64,000 bases of DNA from Parafrigoribacterium mesophilum (GCF_039652555.1 NZ_JBDJAF010000001.1:124001-188000); one strand, 5' to 3'; shown: positions 1 through 11,224, numbered from the stretch's first letter. Translations and numbers: made by a program. The notes: generated by a model not told the origin, from the sequence alone.

Positions 1-3170
<3,170 letters not shown>

Positions 3171-3171
<1 letters not shown>

Positions 3172-4358
3172 CAGTTGCCTTCCCCTGGATTGTCGCTGGT
3201 GGGATTCTCGGACCGGGTCTTTCGGCGCTCCAGCACCATGTCCCGGAATCGGTCGAAGAGGTAGTTGGCGTCGTGCGGGCCGGCGGCGGCCTCCGGGTGA
3301 TACTGCACCGAGAAAGCCGGGATGTCCAGCGCGTTCAGGCCTTCGACCACCGAGTCGTTGAGGTCGTAATGGCTCACCTCGACGCGCCCGAACCCGGCTG
3401 GCGAGTCGAACACGCCCTGCAGCGGCGCCTCGACCGCGAAACCGTGATTGTGGGAGGTGATCTCCACTCGTCCGGTGGCCTTGTCCAGCACCGGCTGGTT
3501 GATCCCGCGATGTCCGAAGGGCAATTTGTAGGTGCCGAGGCCCAGTGCCCGGCCGAGCAGCTGGTTGCCGAAGCAGATGCCGAAGAACGGGGTGCCATCG
3601 CGGAGCACCTCTTGCAGCAGGTCGACGTGGTCGTCGGAGGCGCCGGGGTCGCCCGGCCCGTTTGAGTAGAACACCGCATCCGGAGCCAGTTCGCGGAGCT
3701 GCTCGATGGTGATGCTTTCGGGCACCACCTGCACGTCCAGGCCGCGTGCGGCCAGATAGTGCAGGGTCGAGGCCTTCACGCCGAGGTCGACGACGGCGAC
3801 GGACCCGATCCTCTCCCCCTCCGCCGCAAGGGAGTACGTCTGCGTGGCGGAGACGACCGAGGACAAATTGGCTCCGGCCATCGGCGCGGACTCGCGAATC
3901 ATGGTGAGCTGGTTGGAGTCGCCGAGCGCCGCGTCATCGCCGGAGAAGATACCGGCGCGCATCACTCCCACGGAGCGCAGTCGGCGTGTCACCGCTCTGG
4001 TGTCGATGCCGCTGATGCCCACGATGCCCTGTGAGGTGAGCGAGTCTTCGAGGCTGCCCTGAGCGCGGTAGTTCGACACCACCCTGGAGGGGTCGCGCAC
4101 GATGAATCCGGCAACCCAGATGCGGTCAGACTCCCGGTCTTCGACGTTCACGCCGGTGTTGCCGATGTGCGGGGCGGTCATCAGCACGATCTGGCCCGCG
4201 TAGGACGGGTCGGTGAGGGTCTCCTGGTATCCGGTCATCCCGGTCGCGAACACTGCCTCGCCCAGGGTGTGCCCACGGGCGCCGTAGGCCTGCCCTTCGT
4301 AGCGGGAGCCGTCCTCCAACACCAATACCGCTGCCATAGATTGCGCCAATTCCGTCAC
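3171..4358 (-). CDS. carA: Carbamoyl-phosphate synthase small subunit
   Basis: The glutaminase subunit (395 aa) hydrolyses glutamine and channels ammonia to CarB. The C-terminal class I glutamine amidotransferase domain has the nucleophile motif GICFGNQLLG (Cys in the GICFG elbow) and the catalytic His/Glu pair in VQYHPEAAAGPHD. The N-terminal CarA domain has the usual LVLEDGSRYEG opening. The start used is GTG at 4358, which overlaps the stop of the upstream PH-like gene as GTGA; an internal ATG at 4337 (MAAVLVLEDGS) is a credible alternative because many homologues begin there. Expression should follow the pyr operon and its PyrR leader. Confidence 0.96.
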
Positions 4359-4873
4359 TGTGCCTCACTTCCGCTGTTTGTTGCGATGCGTCCCTCGATC
4401 GCCTGAAGAAAATCGGTCGGGTTCTCCGGTTCGACGATGCGGAGGTAGGTGTCCACCGCGACATCGTTGTCGCCTCGAAGCATCCAGTTCACGACGACGA
4501 GGCCACCGGACTCCACGGCGCGATCAATCGTCCAAGTCGCCCGGCCGACGCCGATGAGGTCGGCCGAGGGGATGAAGGCGTCCGAACCTCCCGCGATCGA
4601 GAGCGCGACACCGCGTTCGGTGACGAGTACGCCGGCCTGGCCGGGGAAGCCCAGTCCGGAGACAGCGATTCGCTCCAGCGGCTGGGCGGCGAGCGTCGTG
4701 GCGACATACAGGCAGTCGCAGCGCAGAATCTCGGTGCCGAGCGCGGCCGGTGCCGTCTGCGGATGCGGGAGCGTGGCCTGGCGTTTCTGGCGTCCGCGCC
4801 AACCCCAGTACATGCCGAGGAGCGCGAGCACCGTCAGGATCGCGATGATGATGACCGGTAGTGCCCTATCCAC
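4355..4873 (-). CDS. PH-like membrane-anchored protein of the pyrimidine operon
   Basis: A protein of about 172 aa between pyrC and carA. It has one N-terminal membrane segment (LPVIIIAILTVLALLGMYWG), a short basic stretch (RGRQKRQ), and a C-terminal beta-rich domain that resembles the PH-like domain annotated for the protein at the same place in mycobacteria (Rv1382, between pyrC and carA). The start chosen is GTG at 4873, preceded by AGGAG and overlapping the pyrC stop by 8 nt; the frame stays open to 4942 but that would overlap pyrC further. The conserved position inside the pyr operon suggests a link with pyrimidine or carbamoyl-phosphate metabolism at the membrane, but no function is established. 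Confidence 0.85.
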   Translation of the reverse strand: MDRALPVIIIAILTVLALLGMYWGWRGRQKRQATLPHPQTAPAALGTEILRCDCLYVATTLAAQPLERIAVSGLGFPGQAGVLVTERGVALSIAGGSDAFIPSADLIGVGRATWTIDRAVESGGLVVVNWMLRGDNDVAVDTYLRIVEPENPTDFLQAIEGRIATNSGSEAQ

Positions 4874-6227
4874 GCTGTGCTCCTGTTCTGCGCCGTGCCT
4901 CTGCATTGGCTGCGACGGTATCGGCTTCGAGGAGCTTCCCATCGAGCACCGTCGGATAGCCGTGGTGGACGGTGGCCATCACCCTGCCTGGCAGGGTCAC
5001 CCCGAGAAACGGAGAGTTGATTCCCTTGCCGTGCAACCTGGTGTGGTCGAAGAGAAAGCTTCCGCGCGGGTCATAAAGAGTGAACTCTGTCGCCCCTTCA
5101 ACGATACCGGAGTCGTAGCCTGCGAGTCCGCCGATGCTGGCCGGCTCCCTGGACAGTACCCGGGCGACATCCGACCAGCCGATAATTCCAGTGTCGACGA
5201 CGGCGGATTGCACGACCGACAGTGCGGACTCCAGACCGACCATGCCGAACGCGGCAGCGTCCCACTCACACTCCTTCGCCTCCTGCGGATGCGGGGCGTG
5301 GTCGGTGGCGACGATGTCGATGGTGCCGTCGGCGAGTCCGGCGCGCAGTGCGTGCACATCTTCATCGGTACGCAGCGGCGGGTTGACTTTGAACCGGCCG
5401 TCGTAGCCGCGCACCAGTTCCTCGGTGAGCAGCAGGTGATGCGGGGTCACCTCGGCGGTCACCGCGATGCCGCGGGCCTTCGCCCAGCGGATGACGTCGA
5501 CGGCGCCGGCCGTGGAGACGTGGCAGACGTGCAGGCGCGCGCCGACGTGGTGGGCCAGCAGCACGTCGCGCGCGATGATCGATTCTTCGGCGACGGCCGG
5601 CCAGCCAGCCAGCCCGAGGTCGGCCGAGACGGTGCCTTCGTTCATCTGTGCGCCGTCGGTGAGTGACGGTTCCTGGGCATGCTGCGCTACGACGCCGCCG
5701 AATGTCTTCACGTATTCGAGCGCCCGGCGCATAAGCAGGGCATCCGAAACGCACTTGCCGTCGTCCGAGAACACGCGCACCGCGGCGCGACTGTCTGCCA
5801 TCGCACCGATTTCGGCCAACCGCCGGCCCTCGAGGCCCATGGTGACGGCGCCGACCGGTCGCACAGTGACGTATCCGGCCGCAGCGCCGCGGGAAGCCAC
5901 CTGCTCCACGACGCCGGCGTTGTCGGCGACCGGGGACGTATTGGCCATCGCATGCACGGCGGTGAAGCCGCCGATCGCAGCGGCGCGGGAACCGCTGAGC
6001 ACGGTCTCGCTGTGCTCGAAGCCCGGCTCACGCAGGTGAGTGTGCAGATCGACCAGGCCAGGCAGCGCGAGCAGGCCATCTGCGTCGATGACACGTGCGC
6101 CGGTCGCGGAGAGTGCGGTTCCCAGTTCGGTGATCCTGCCACCCGAGACGAGGATGTCGGTGCGAGATCCGTCGACGAGAGTCGCCGCTCGAACGATGAG
6201 GTCCTGGCTGTTTCGCCCGTCGGTCAT
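4866..6227 (-). CDS. pyrC: Dihydroorotase
   Basis: Cyclises N-carbamoyl-aspartate to dihydroorotate, the third step of UMP synthesis. The 453 aa protein is of the long amidohydrolase class: the metal-binding motif DLHTHLREPG, further His residues in HVCHVSTAGA and TPHHLLLTEE, and the Asp ligand in DIVATDHAPH are all present, so it looks catalytically intact. ATG at 6227 overlaps the pyrB stop as ATGA. It lies between pyrB and the PH-like gene in a tightly packed operon whose genes overlap by 4-8 nt. Confidence 0.97.
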   Translation of the reverse strand: MTDGRNSQDLIVRAATLVDGSRTDILVSGGRITELGTALSATGARVIDADGLLALPGLVDLHTHLREPGFEHSETVLSGSRAAAIGGFTAVHAMANTSPVADNAGVVEQVASRGAAAGYVTVRPVGAVTMGLEGRRLAEIGAMADSRAAVRVFSDDGKCVSDALLMRRALEYVKTFGGVVAQHAQEPSLTDGAQMNEGTVSADLGLAGWPAVAEESIIARDVLLAHHVGARLHVCHVSTAGAVDVIRWAKARGIAVTAEVTPHHLLLTEELVRGYDGRFKVNPPLRTDEDVHALRAGLADGTIDIVATDHAPHPQEAKECEWDAAAFGMVGLESALSVVQSAVVDTGIIGWSDVARVLSREPASIGGLAGYDSGIVEGATEFTLYDPRGSFLFDHTRLHGKGINSPFLGVTLPGRVMATVHHGYPTVLDGKLLEADTVAANAEARRRTGAQRG

Positions 6228-7177
6228 GCTGCCCCCTGCCGTTCACCGGAGAGCAAGAGGTACAGCACCGCCATTCTCAGCGAAACTCCGCCTGCCACCT
6301 GTTCGCGTACTGTCGACCGCTGCGAATCGGCGGCACTCGCGGAAATCTCCAGGCCCCGGTTCATCGGCCCTGGATGCATGACCATGGTATCGCCGGCCAT
6401 CCGGGAGAGGCGTTCGTCGTCGAGTCCCCACTGCCTGGAGTATTCCCTGGCATTGGGGAAGAAGGCTGCGTGCATCCGCTCGGATTGGATACGCAGCATC
6501 ATGAGCACGTCAAGGTTCTTGCCGATCGCGTCGTCGAGGCTGAAGCCCACCGTGACGGGCCACTGCTCGGTGTGCTGAGGTAGCAGGGTGGCCGGAGCGA
6601 CCAAGTGCACGCTGGCGCCGAGAGTCGTGAGCAGCCAGATATTGGACCTGGCGACCCGGGAGTGCACGATGTCACCGGCGATGGCAACACGCACTCCGTC
6701 GAGGGCCTTCCCGCGGGCCGCGGTGCCGTGCAGACGCCGGCGGATGGTGAACGCGTCGATGAGCGCCTGGGTCGGATGCTCGTGGGTGCCATCTCCGGCG
6801 TTGACGATACCGGCGTCGATCCAGCCGCTGTCGGCGAGCACCTGGGGTGCTCCGGAGGCGGAGTGGCGCATCACCACCGCGTCGGCACCCATGGCGGCGA
6901 GGGTCTGCGCGGTGTCTTTGAGGCTCTCGCCCTTGGACACACTGGAACCCTTGGCGCTGAAGTTGATCACGTCGGCGCTGAGGCGCTTGGCGGCGACTTC
7001 GAACGAGATTCGAGTTCGCGTTGAGTCTTCGTAGAACAGGTTGACAACGCTCTTGCCGCGCAGGGTGGGGAGCTTCTTGACCTCGCGCTGGGCGACATCC
7101 GCCATGTCTTCCGCGACATCGAGAATGTGCACCGCGTTCTCACGGGTCAGTGTTCGTGTGGAGAGCAGGTGTCTCAT
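6224..7177 (-). CDS. pyrB: Aspartate carbamoyltransferase catalytic subunit
   Basis: Condenses carbamoyl phosphate with aspartate, the committed step of pyrimidine synthesis. The 317 aa length is normal for the catalytic chain. The carbamoyl-phosphate motif DSTRTRISFE is near residue 52, and VMRHSASGAP and HPTQALIDAFTIRR carry other substrate ligands; the C-terminal MHPGPMNRG loop is present. No pyrI regulatory subunit lies nearby, as usual for Actinobacteria. The start overlaps the pyrR stop as ATGA, so control is probably through PyrR rather than allostery alone. Confidence 0.97.
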   Translation of the reverse strand: MRHLLSTRTLTRENAVHILDVAEDMADVAQREVKKLPTLRGKSVVNLFYEDSTRTRISFEVAAKRLSADVINFSAKGSSVSKGESLKDTAQTLAAMGADAVVMRHSASGAPQVLADSGWIDAGIVNAGDGTHEHPTQALIDAFTIRRRLHGTAARGKALDGVRVAIAGDIVHSRVARSNIWLLTTLGASVHLVAPATLLPQHTEQWPVTVGFSLDDAIGKNLDVLMMLRIQSERMHAAFFPNAREYSRQWGLDDERLSRMAGDTMVMHPGPMNRGLEISASAADSQRSTVREQVAGGVSLRMAVLYLLLSGERQGAA

Positions 7178-7701
7178 GGCTCGATCGTCACCTCGTCGTT
7201 GTCGTCGATCTCGCTCACGCGAACGTTGACACGTTCCGCCACAGAGGTCGGCAGGTTCTTGCCGACGAAATCGGCACGGATCGGAAGCTGCCGGTGACCG
7301 CGGTCGATGAGCACGGCCAGACGCACCGCGCGGGGCCGACCGAGGTCAGCGAGGGCATCCAGGGCGGCGCGGATCGTGCGACCCGAGTAGAGCACGTCAT
7401 CGACGAGCACCACTGTTTTGCCGTCGATGCCGCCCTCGGGCAGCCGGGTCGGGGCCGTGGCGCGGGTGGGGTTCCGCGCCAGATCGTCGCGGTACATCGT
7501 GACGTCGAGGGACCCCACGGAGGCACCCGGCTCAATGCCGGCGAGGGTGCTGCCGATACGGTCGGCGAGAAACACGCCTCGTGTCGGGATGCCGAGAAGG
7601 ACGAGACCGGATGCGCCGCGATTCGACTCGAGGATCTCGTGTGAGATCCGAGTCAATGCGCGCGTGATATCAGAGTGCTGCAGAATTACGCGTGCAGTCA
7701 T
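7174..7701 (-). CDS. pyrR: Pyrimidine operon regulator / uracil phosphoribosyltransferase PyrR
   Basis: PyrR binds a hairpin in pyr mRNA when UMP is high and also has weak uracil phosphoribosyltransferase activity. The 175 aa protein has the PRPP-binding signature VVLVDDVLYSGRTIRAAL and the flexible-loop region LDVTMYRDDL. It is the first gene of the operon. ATG at 7701 follows GGAGG (7707-7711 on the plus strand as CCTCC), and a PyrR-type RNA loop lies immediately upstream at 7714-7728. That arrangement points to translational repression of pyrR and the genes coupled to it. Confidence 0.96.
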   Translation of the reverse strand: MTARVILQHSDITRALTRISHEILESNRGASGLVLLGIPTRGVFLADRIGSTLAGIEPGASVGSLDVTMYRDDLARNPTRATAPTRLPEGGIDGKTVVLVDDVLYSGRTIRAALDALADLGRPRAVRLAVLIDRGHRQLPIRADFVGKNLPTSVAERVNVRVSEIDDNDEVTIEP

Positions 7702-7713
7702 CCTGACCTCCTT

Positions 7714-7728
7714 CCCCGTCTCTCTGGG
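7714..7728 (-). promoter_or_regulatory. PyrR-binding RNA loop candidate in the pyr leader
   Basis: On the minus strand the leader reads CCCAGAGAGACGGGG, then AA and the GGAGG Shine-Dalgarno of pyrR. The core CCAGAGAG matches the conserved terminal loop of PyrR-binding RNAs described in Bacillus and mycobacteria. Flanking TTCC and GGAA segments can pair to form the stem. No terminator follows, so binding would hide the ribosome site rather than cause attenuation (inference). Confidence 0.7.
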
Positions 7729-7834
7729 CGGAATTCAAGGATGTCCAATGTCTCCACTATATCGCCCGGCCGGTTCGTGCTGTCCGCTGGTTCCCCGTCA
7801 TCCGGTGGAGCCGCTTCCGGTGGTCGCCCCCTCC

Positions 7835-7898
7835 CCGGTGGTCGAGCGCGTCGAGACCCCCGGTCACCTTCTCGGATCTCGACAGGCTCGATCACCGG
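7835..7898. repeat. Dispersed imperfect palindrome, copy 1
   Basis: An intergenic element between nusB and pyrR with about 22-nt arms that start CCGGTGGTCGAGC and end GCTCGATCACCGG; the arms differ at about three positions. A close relative lies at 22938-23002. It can fold into a strong hairpin in either transcript. No ORF is associated. The rest of the 7702-7919 gap shows nothing beyond the pyr leader. Confidence 0.7.
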
Positions 7899-7919
7899 CG
7901 GGGCGGCCGAGGGGTGAGG

Positions 7920-8342
7920 CTAGGGAGTGCTAGGCTTGGTCTGGGCGATTCGGCCGAGCAGACCGTTCACGAACCCGCCGGAGTCCTCGGTGCTGAGCGA
8001 CTTCGCGGCCTCCACAGCCTCCGAGATCGCCACTCCGGTGGGAATGTCGTCGTTGAACAGAATCTCCCAGATGCCGATCCGGATGATGGCGCGGTCCAGC
8101 ACCGGCATCCGGTCGATGCTCCAGCCCTGCGCGTAGGTGGCAATCAGCTCGTCGATCTCGTCGCCGTGCTCAGCGATGCCGTTCACTATTTGCCGTGCGT
8201 AGTCCCACGATGCGGCACGGCTCGGTTCGTTGACCGCACGCGCGGCCTCCATGGCGAGGGCGCTGTTGAGCGAAATCTCACGCAGATCAGCGCCGTACAG
8301 CAGATCGAGAGCGCGCTTTCGCGCCTTGGTCCTGGCACTCAT
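7920..8342 (-). CDS. nusB: Transcription antitermination factor NusB
   Basis: NusB with S10 (NusE) binds boxA RNA in rRNA antitermination complexes. The 140 aa all-helical protein opens with MSARTKARKRALDLLYGADL, the typical RxRRxALQxLY-like segment, and ends with the family-typical region ILFNDDIPTGVAISEAVEAAKS and FVNGLLGRIA. It follows efp on the same strand with an 18-nt gap, as in most actinobacteria. Confidence 0.95.
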   Translation of the reverse strand: MSARTKARKRALDLLYGADLREISLNSALAMEAARAVNEPSRAASWDYARQIVNGIAEHGDEIDELIATYAQGWSIDRMPVLDRAIIRIGIWEILFNDDIPTGVAISEAVEAAKSLSTEDSGGFVNGLLGRIAQTKPSTP

Positions 8343-8360
8343 AGGTTTGAGTGGCCCGGC

Positions 8361-8924
8361 TCAGTCGTTCACGCGGCTGAGGTAATCCCCCGTGCGGGTG
8401 TCGACCTTGACCTTCGTGCCCTGTTCGAGAAACAGCGGCACCTGGATCTGGTAGCCGGTCTCGACGGTCGCCGGCTTGGTGCCGCCGGTGGAGCGGTCCC
8501 CCTGCAGGCCGGGCTCGGTGTAGGTGATCTCCAGCACGACGGATGCGGGCAGCTCGACGTAGAGCGGGTCGCCGTTGTGCAGAGCGACGGTCACGTTCGT
8601 GCTCTCCAGCATGAAGTTGGCCGCGTCGCCGACGATGGTGCCGGGGATGGTGATCTGGTCGTAGTCAGCGACATCCATGAATACGAAGGCCTCGCCATCC
8701 TTGTACAGGTACTGGAATTCGCGGCGGTCGACGACCTCGGTCTCGATTTTCGCACCGGCGTTGAAGGTGCGGTCGACCGTCTTGCCGGTGACCACGTTCT
8801 TGACCTTGGTGCGCACGAAGGCGCCACCCTTGCCCGGCTTCACGTGCTGGAACTCGATCACGGTCCAAAGCTGGCCGTCCATGTTGAGGACGACGCCGTT
8901 CCTGATGTCAGCGGTTGAAGCCAT
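8361..8924 (-). CDS. efp: Translation elongation factor P
   Basis: EF-P relieves ribosome stalling at polyproline stretches. The 187 aa protein begins MASTADIRNGVVLNMDGQLW (ATG at 8924) and has the domain I loop KPGKGGAF, with the tip Lys conserved, followed by the OB-fold domains; the end GDYLSRVND is typical. The frame is open further upstream to 9071, but no homologue has that extension and it would run into aroQ. It sits between aroQ and nusB. Confidence 0.96.
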   Translation of the reverse strand: MASTADIRNGVVLNMDGQLWTVIEFQHVKPGKGGAFVRTKVKNVVTGKTVDRTFNAGAKIETEVVDRREFQYLYKDGEAFVFMDVADYDQITIPGTIVGDAANFMLESTNVTVALHNGDPLYVELPASVVLEITYTEPGLQGDRSTGGTKPATVETGYQIQVPLFLEQGTKVKVDTRTGDYLSRVND

Positions 8925-8991
8925 GCGAGATGAGATCCGTTCGGTTGGGAAAGTGGCGCAGAAACAGCACCGAAAGAGAAGTTTACGTGGT

Positions 8992-9432
8992 TCAGGCCGC
9001 GCTGCGCAGAATGTGGTCCAGCGCGAGCACGTAGGAACCGAACCCAAATCCGGCGATGACACCGGTCGCAACTCCGGAAATCACACTCGTGTGGCGGAAC
9101 TCCTCGCGTGCGTGCGGGTTCGAAATGTGCACCTCGATGAGCGTGACACCGGCCTTGGTGACGAGCGCGGCAGCATCCCGTAGCGCATAGGAATAGTGCG
9201 TGAACGCCGCCGGGTTGAGAATGACCGGAGTTCGGTGATCGACCGCCTCATACAGCCAGCCGATCAGTTCGGCCTCGTCGTTGGTCTGACGCAAGTCGAT
9301 CGCAGTGCCCTCCGGAGCGGACTGCTGCAACAGTCCGCGCAGGTCTTCCAACGTTCCCGAGCCGTACACATCCGGCTCGCGCGAGCCGAGCCGACCGAGG
9401 TTCGGCCCGTTCAACACCAGCACTGCCACCAT
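8992..9432 (-). CDS. aroQ: 3-dehydroquinate dehydratase, type II
   Basis: Third step of the shikimate pathway (dehydroquinate to dehydroshikimate). The 146 aa length and the motifs LNGPNLGRLGSREPDVYG (catalytic Arg/Tyr lid), ILNPAAFTHYSYALRDA and EVHISNPHAREEFRHTS (catalytic His) are those of the dodecameric type II enzyme. It is separated from aroB by the oppositely oriented hsp20, so it needs its own promoter: TAGGCT lies 6 nt before the ATG, suggesting a leaderless message. Confidence 0.96.
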   Translation of the reverse strand: MVAVLVLNGPNLGRLGSREPDVYGSGTLEDLRGLLQQSAPEGTAIDLRQTNDEAELIGWLYEAVDHRTPVILNPAAFTHYSYALRDAAALVTKAGVTLIEVHISNPHAREEFRHTSVISGVATGVIAGFGFGSYVLALDHILRSAA

Positions 9433-9438
9433 GTCCCA

Positions 9439-9444
9439 AGCCTA
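9439..9444 (-). promoter_or_regulatory. Leaderless -10 box of aroQ
   Basis: TAGGCT on the minus strand ends 6 nt before the aroQ ATG (9432) and there is no Shine-Dalgarno in between. A TANNNT box 6-7 nt from the start codon is the hallmark of leaderless actinobacterial transcripts. Confidence 0.55.
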
Positions 9445-9487
9445 TCGGGCGCGTTCGCTCTCGGCTGACGAATCCTTGCCTCGCGAC

Positions 9488-9514
9488 TTAGCACTCTCCA
9501 GCAGAGACTGCTAA
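9488..9514. promoter_or_regulatory. CIRCE operator (HrcA site) of hsp20
   Basis: TTAGCACTC, a 9-nt spacer and GACTGCTAA. The consensus is TTAGCACTC-N9-GAGTGCTAA, so there is one mismatch in 18 positions. It overlaps a good core promoter (TTAGCA at 9488-9493, TAATAT at 9512-9517, 18-nt spacing), the usual place for HrcA repression. Confidence 0.88.
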
Positions 9515-9517
9515 TAT
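9512..9517 (+). promoter_or_regulatory. -10 element of the hsp20 promoter
   Basis: TAATAT at 9512-9517 pairs with TTAGCA at 9488-9493 across 18 nt. The -10 box starts at the right edge of CIRCE, and HAIR begins 7 nt downstream, around the expected transcription start. Confidence 0.65.
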
Positions 9518-9524
9518 TTTGATA

Positions 9525-9545
9525 GTTGAGTCACACCGACTCAGG
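9525..9545. promoter_or_regulatory. HAIR operator (HspR site) of hsp20
   Basis: GTTGAGT, 7 nt, ACTCAGG. The HspR-associated inverted repeat consensus is CTTGAGT-N7-ACTCAAG; both half-sites match 6 of 7 and the spacing is exact. It lies 53-73 nt before the hsp20 ATG, in the early transcribed region, 10 nt after CIRCE. Confidence 0.85.
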
Positions 9546-9598
9546 TTTAGGAAGCAGCAGCAAGCGCCGCTTCGGCGGCAGAAAAGGAGTTGATCACG

Positions 9599-10036
9599 AT
9601 GGCAACGAGTTTTGATCCGTTCCGCGAATTGGACCGTGCGGCCGGCGCCCTCTTCGACACCCGTCAAGGGCCGCGGCTGATGCCGATGGACCTCTTCCGT
9701 AGCGGCGACACCTATGTGCTGAACGCCGACCTGCCGGGCATCGATCCCGGGTCGGTGGACGTGGATGTCGACGGCCAGCTCCTGACGATCCGTGCCGAGC
9801 GCACCTTGTCCGCCGAAGGCGACCGCAAGTGGCTGGCTCGCGAGCGGCAGTCCGGGTCGTTCCTGCGGCAGCTCAATCTCGGCGAGGGAATCGACCGCGA
9901 CCGAATCAGCGCCAACTACGACAACGGTGTGCTGAGCGTGACGATCCCGGTCAGCGAGAAGGCGAAGCCGCGCAAGATCGAGGTCGCCACGGGAGCGCGC
10001 GAGCCGAAGTCGGTGAACGCCGGGGCTGCCCAGTAG
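9599..10036 (+). CDS. Hsp20/alpha-crystallin family small heat-shock protein
   Basis: An ATP-independent holdase that binds unfolding proteins. The 145 aa protein has an N-terminal arm (MATSFDPFRELDRAAGALFD), an alpha-crystallin domain from about residue 35 to 125 (ADLPGIDPGSVDVDVD; ISANYDNGVLSVTIPV) and a C-terminal I-x-V anchor in RKIEVAT. ATG at 9599 has AAGGAG 9 nt upstream; a TTG at 9590 is rejected because it sits on that Shine-Dalgarno. The gene is inserted on the plus strand inside the minus-strand aro run and is preceded by CIRCE and HAIR operators. It ends at a strong hairpin. Confidence 0.95.
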   Translation: MATSFDPFRELDRAAGALFDTRQGPRLMPMDLFRSGDTYVLNADLPGIDPGSVDVDVDGQLLTIRAERTLSAEGDRKWLARERQSGSFLRQLNLGEGIDRDRISANYDNGVLSVTIPVSEKAKPRKIEVATGAREPKSVNAGAAQ

Positions 10037-10051
10037 CGACCGTCGCGGCAG

Positions 10052-10093
10052 GCGAATCGAGGCCAGGAGGGGTTCCTCCTGGCCTCGATTCGC
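10052..10093. terminator. Bidirectional hairpin between hsp20 and aroB
   Basis: A perfect 19-bp stem (arms 10052-10070 and 10075-10093, left arm starting GCGAATCGAGG) with a GGTT loop, placed 15 nt after the hsp20 stop and 12 nt after the aroB stop. There is no clear T-tract, as often in high-GC genomes. Confidence 0.85.
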
Positions 10094-10105
10094 GTCAGGA
10101 TGCCG

Positions 10106-11224
10106 CTACCGCGACTTGACGCTCTTCCCTGCCTTCTGAACTCCGCCGCGTTCGAAGCCGATCTCCTGGTAGGCCGCGAAAAGCAGACTGAGGTCGGGCG
10201 CGGCGAGCACCGTCGGCCTGGCCACGTCGTCGAGCACAATGAAGCGAAGCATCCCACCACGCGTCTTCTTATCGCGCTGCATGGCCTCGAGCAGGCTGTT
10301 CCACCGGTCTATGGGGTACGCGATCGGCAATTGGAGCGACGACAGGATGCTGCGGTGCCGCTCCACGACCTCGTCGCTGAGCCGGCCGCCGAGCCGCGCG
10401 AGTTCAGCAGCGTACATCATTCCGACGCTGATGGCGGCCCCGTGCCGCCACTTGTACCGTTCCGCGAATTCCACGGCGTGGCCCAGGGTATGGCCATAGT
10501 TGAGCACTTCGCGCGGCCCGGATTCCTTGAAGTCGCGTCCGACGACGCGTGCCTTGATGCCCACCGAGAGCTCGACCAGGTGCCGGAACACGTCGCTGGT
10601 GGCATCCGTGGCCGTGTCGACGTCGGACTCGATCGCCTCGAGAATCTCCGGCTCGGCGATGAACCCGTACTTGACCACCTCACCGAAGCCGGCGAGGATC
10701 TCATTCTGTCCGAGACCGGCCAGCACATCCAGGTCGGCGACCACCGCGGACGGCGCGTAAAACGCTCCGACCAGGTTCTTGCCCTCGCTGGTGTTGACTG
10801 CCGTCTTTCCGCCGATGGCGGCGTCGACCATGCCGAGCAGAGTGGTCGGGATCTGGATGACCCGCACCCCGCGTAGCCAGGTTGCGGCGACGAACCCGGC
10901 GAGGTCGGTGACCGCTCCCCCTCCGAACCCGATGACGACGTCGGTGCGGCTGAAGTCTGCGGTCCCCATGATCTGCCAGCACCAGGCGGCGACTTCGATG
11001 CGTTTGGCCGGTTCACCGTCCGGCACCTCCGCCATGAGCACTTCGTAGTTCGCGAGTGGCCCCTCGCGCAGCTGCGCGGACAGCGCGGCCAGGGTCGGCT
11101 GGTGCACGATGAGGACCTTCTTGGCGTCGCGCCCGATCAATTTGGTGATGCTGTCGGTGATGTCGTTGCCGATGAGCACGTCGTACGGCTCTGGTCCGTT
11201 CACCGTGATGGTCGTCGTGGTCAT
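10106..11224 (-). CDS. aroB: 3-dehydroquinate synthase
   Basis: Second step of the shikimate pathway, converting DAHP to 3-dehydroquinate with NAD and a divalent metal. The 372 aa protein shows the NAD-binding GFGGGAVTDLAGFVAATWLRG motif region split by TTLLGMVDAAIGGKTAVN, and the metal-ligand His residues in NYGHTLGHAVEF. The frame starts at ATG 11224, 10 nt after aroK. Part of the cluster aroE-aroC-aroK-aroB. Confidence 0.96.
   Translation of the reverse strand: MTTTTITVNGPEPYDVLIGNDITDSITKLIGRDAKKVLIVHQPTLAALSAQLREGPLANYEVLMAEVPDGEPAKRIEVAAWCWQIMGTADFSRTDVVIGFGGGAVTDLAGFVAATWLRGVRVIQIPTTLLGMVDAAIGGKTAVNTSEGKNLVGAFYAPSAVVADLDVLAGLGQNEILAGFGEVVKYGFIAEPEILEAIESDVDTATDATSDVFRHLVELSVGIKARVVGRDFKESGPREVLNYGHTLGHAVEFAERYKWRHGAAISVGMMYAAELARLGGRLSDEVVERHRSILSSLQLPIAYPIDRWNSLLEAMQRDKKTRGGMLRFIVLDDVARPTVLAAPDLSLLFAAYQEIGFERGGVQKAGKSVKSR

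Noticed and set aside
8925..9071. N-terminal extension of EF-P
   Set aside because: The extra frame has no homology and the conserved MASTADIRNG start is at 8924.
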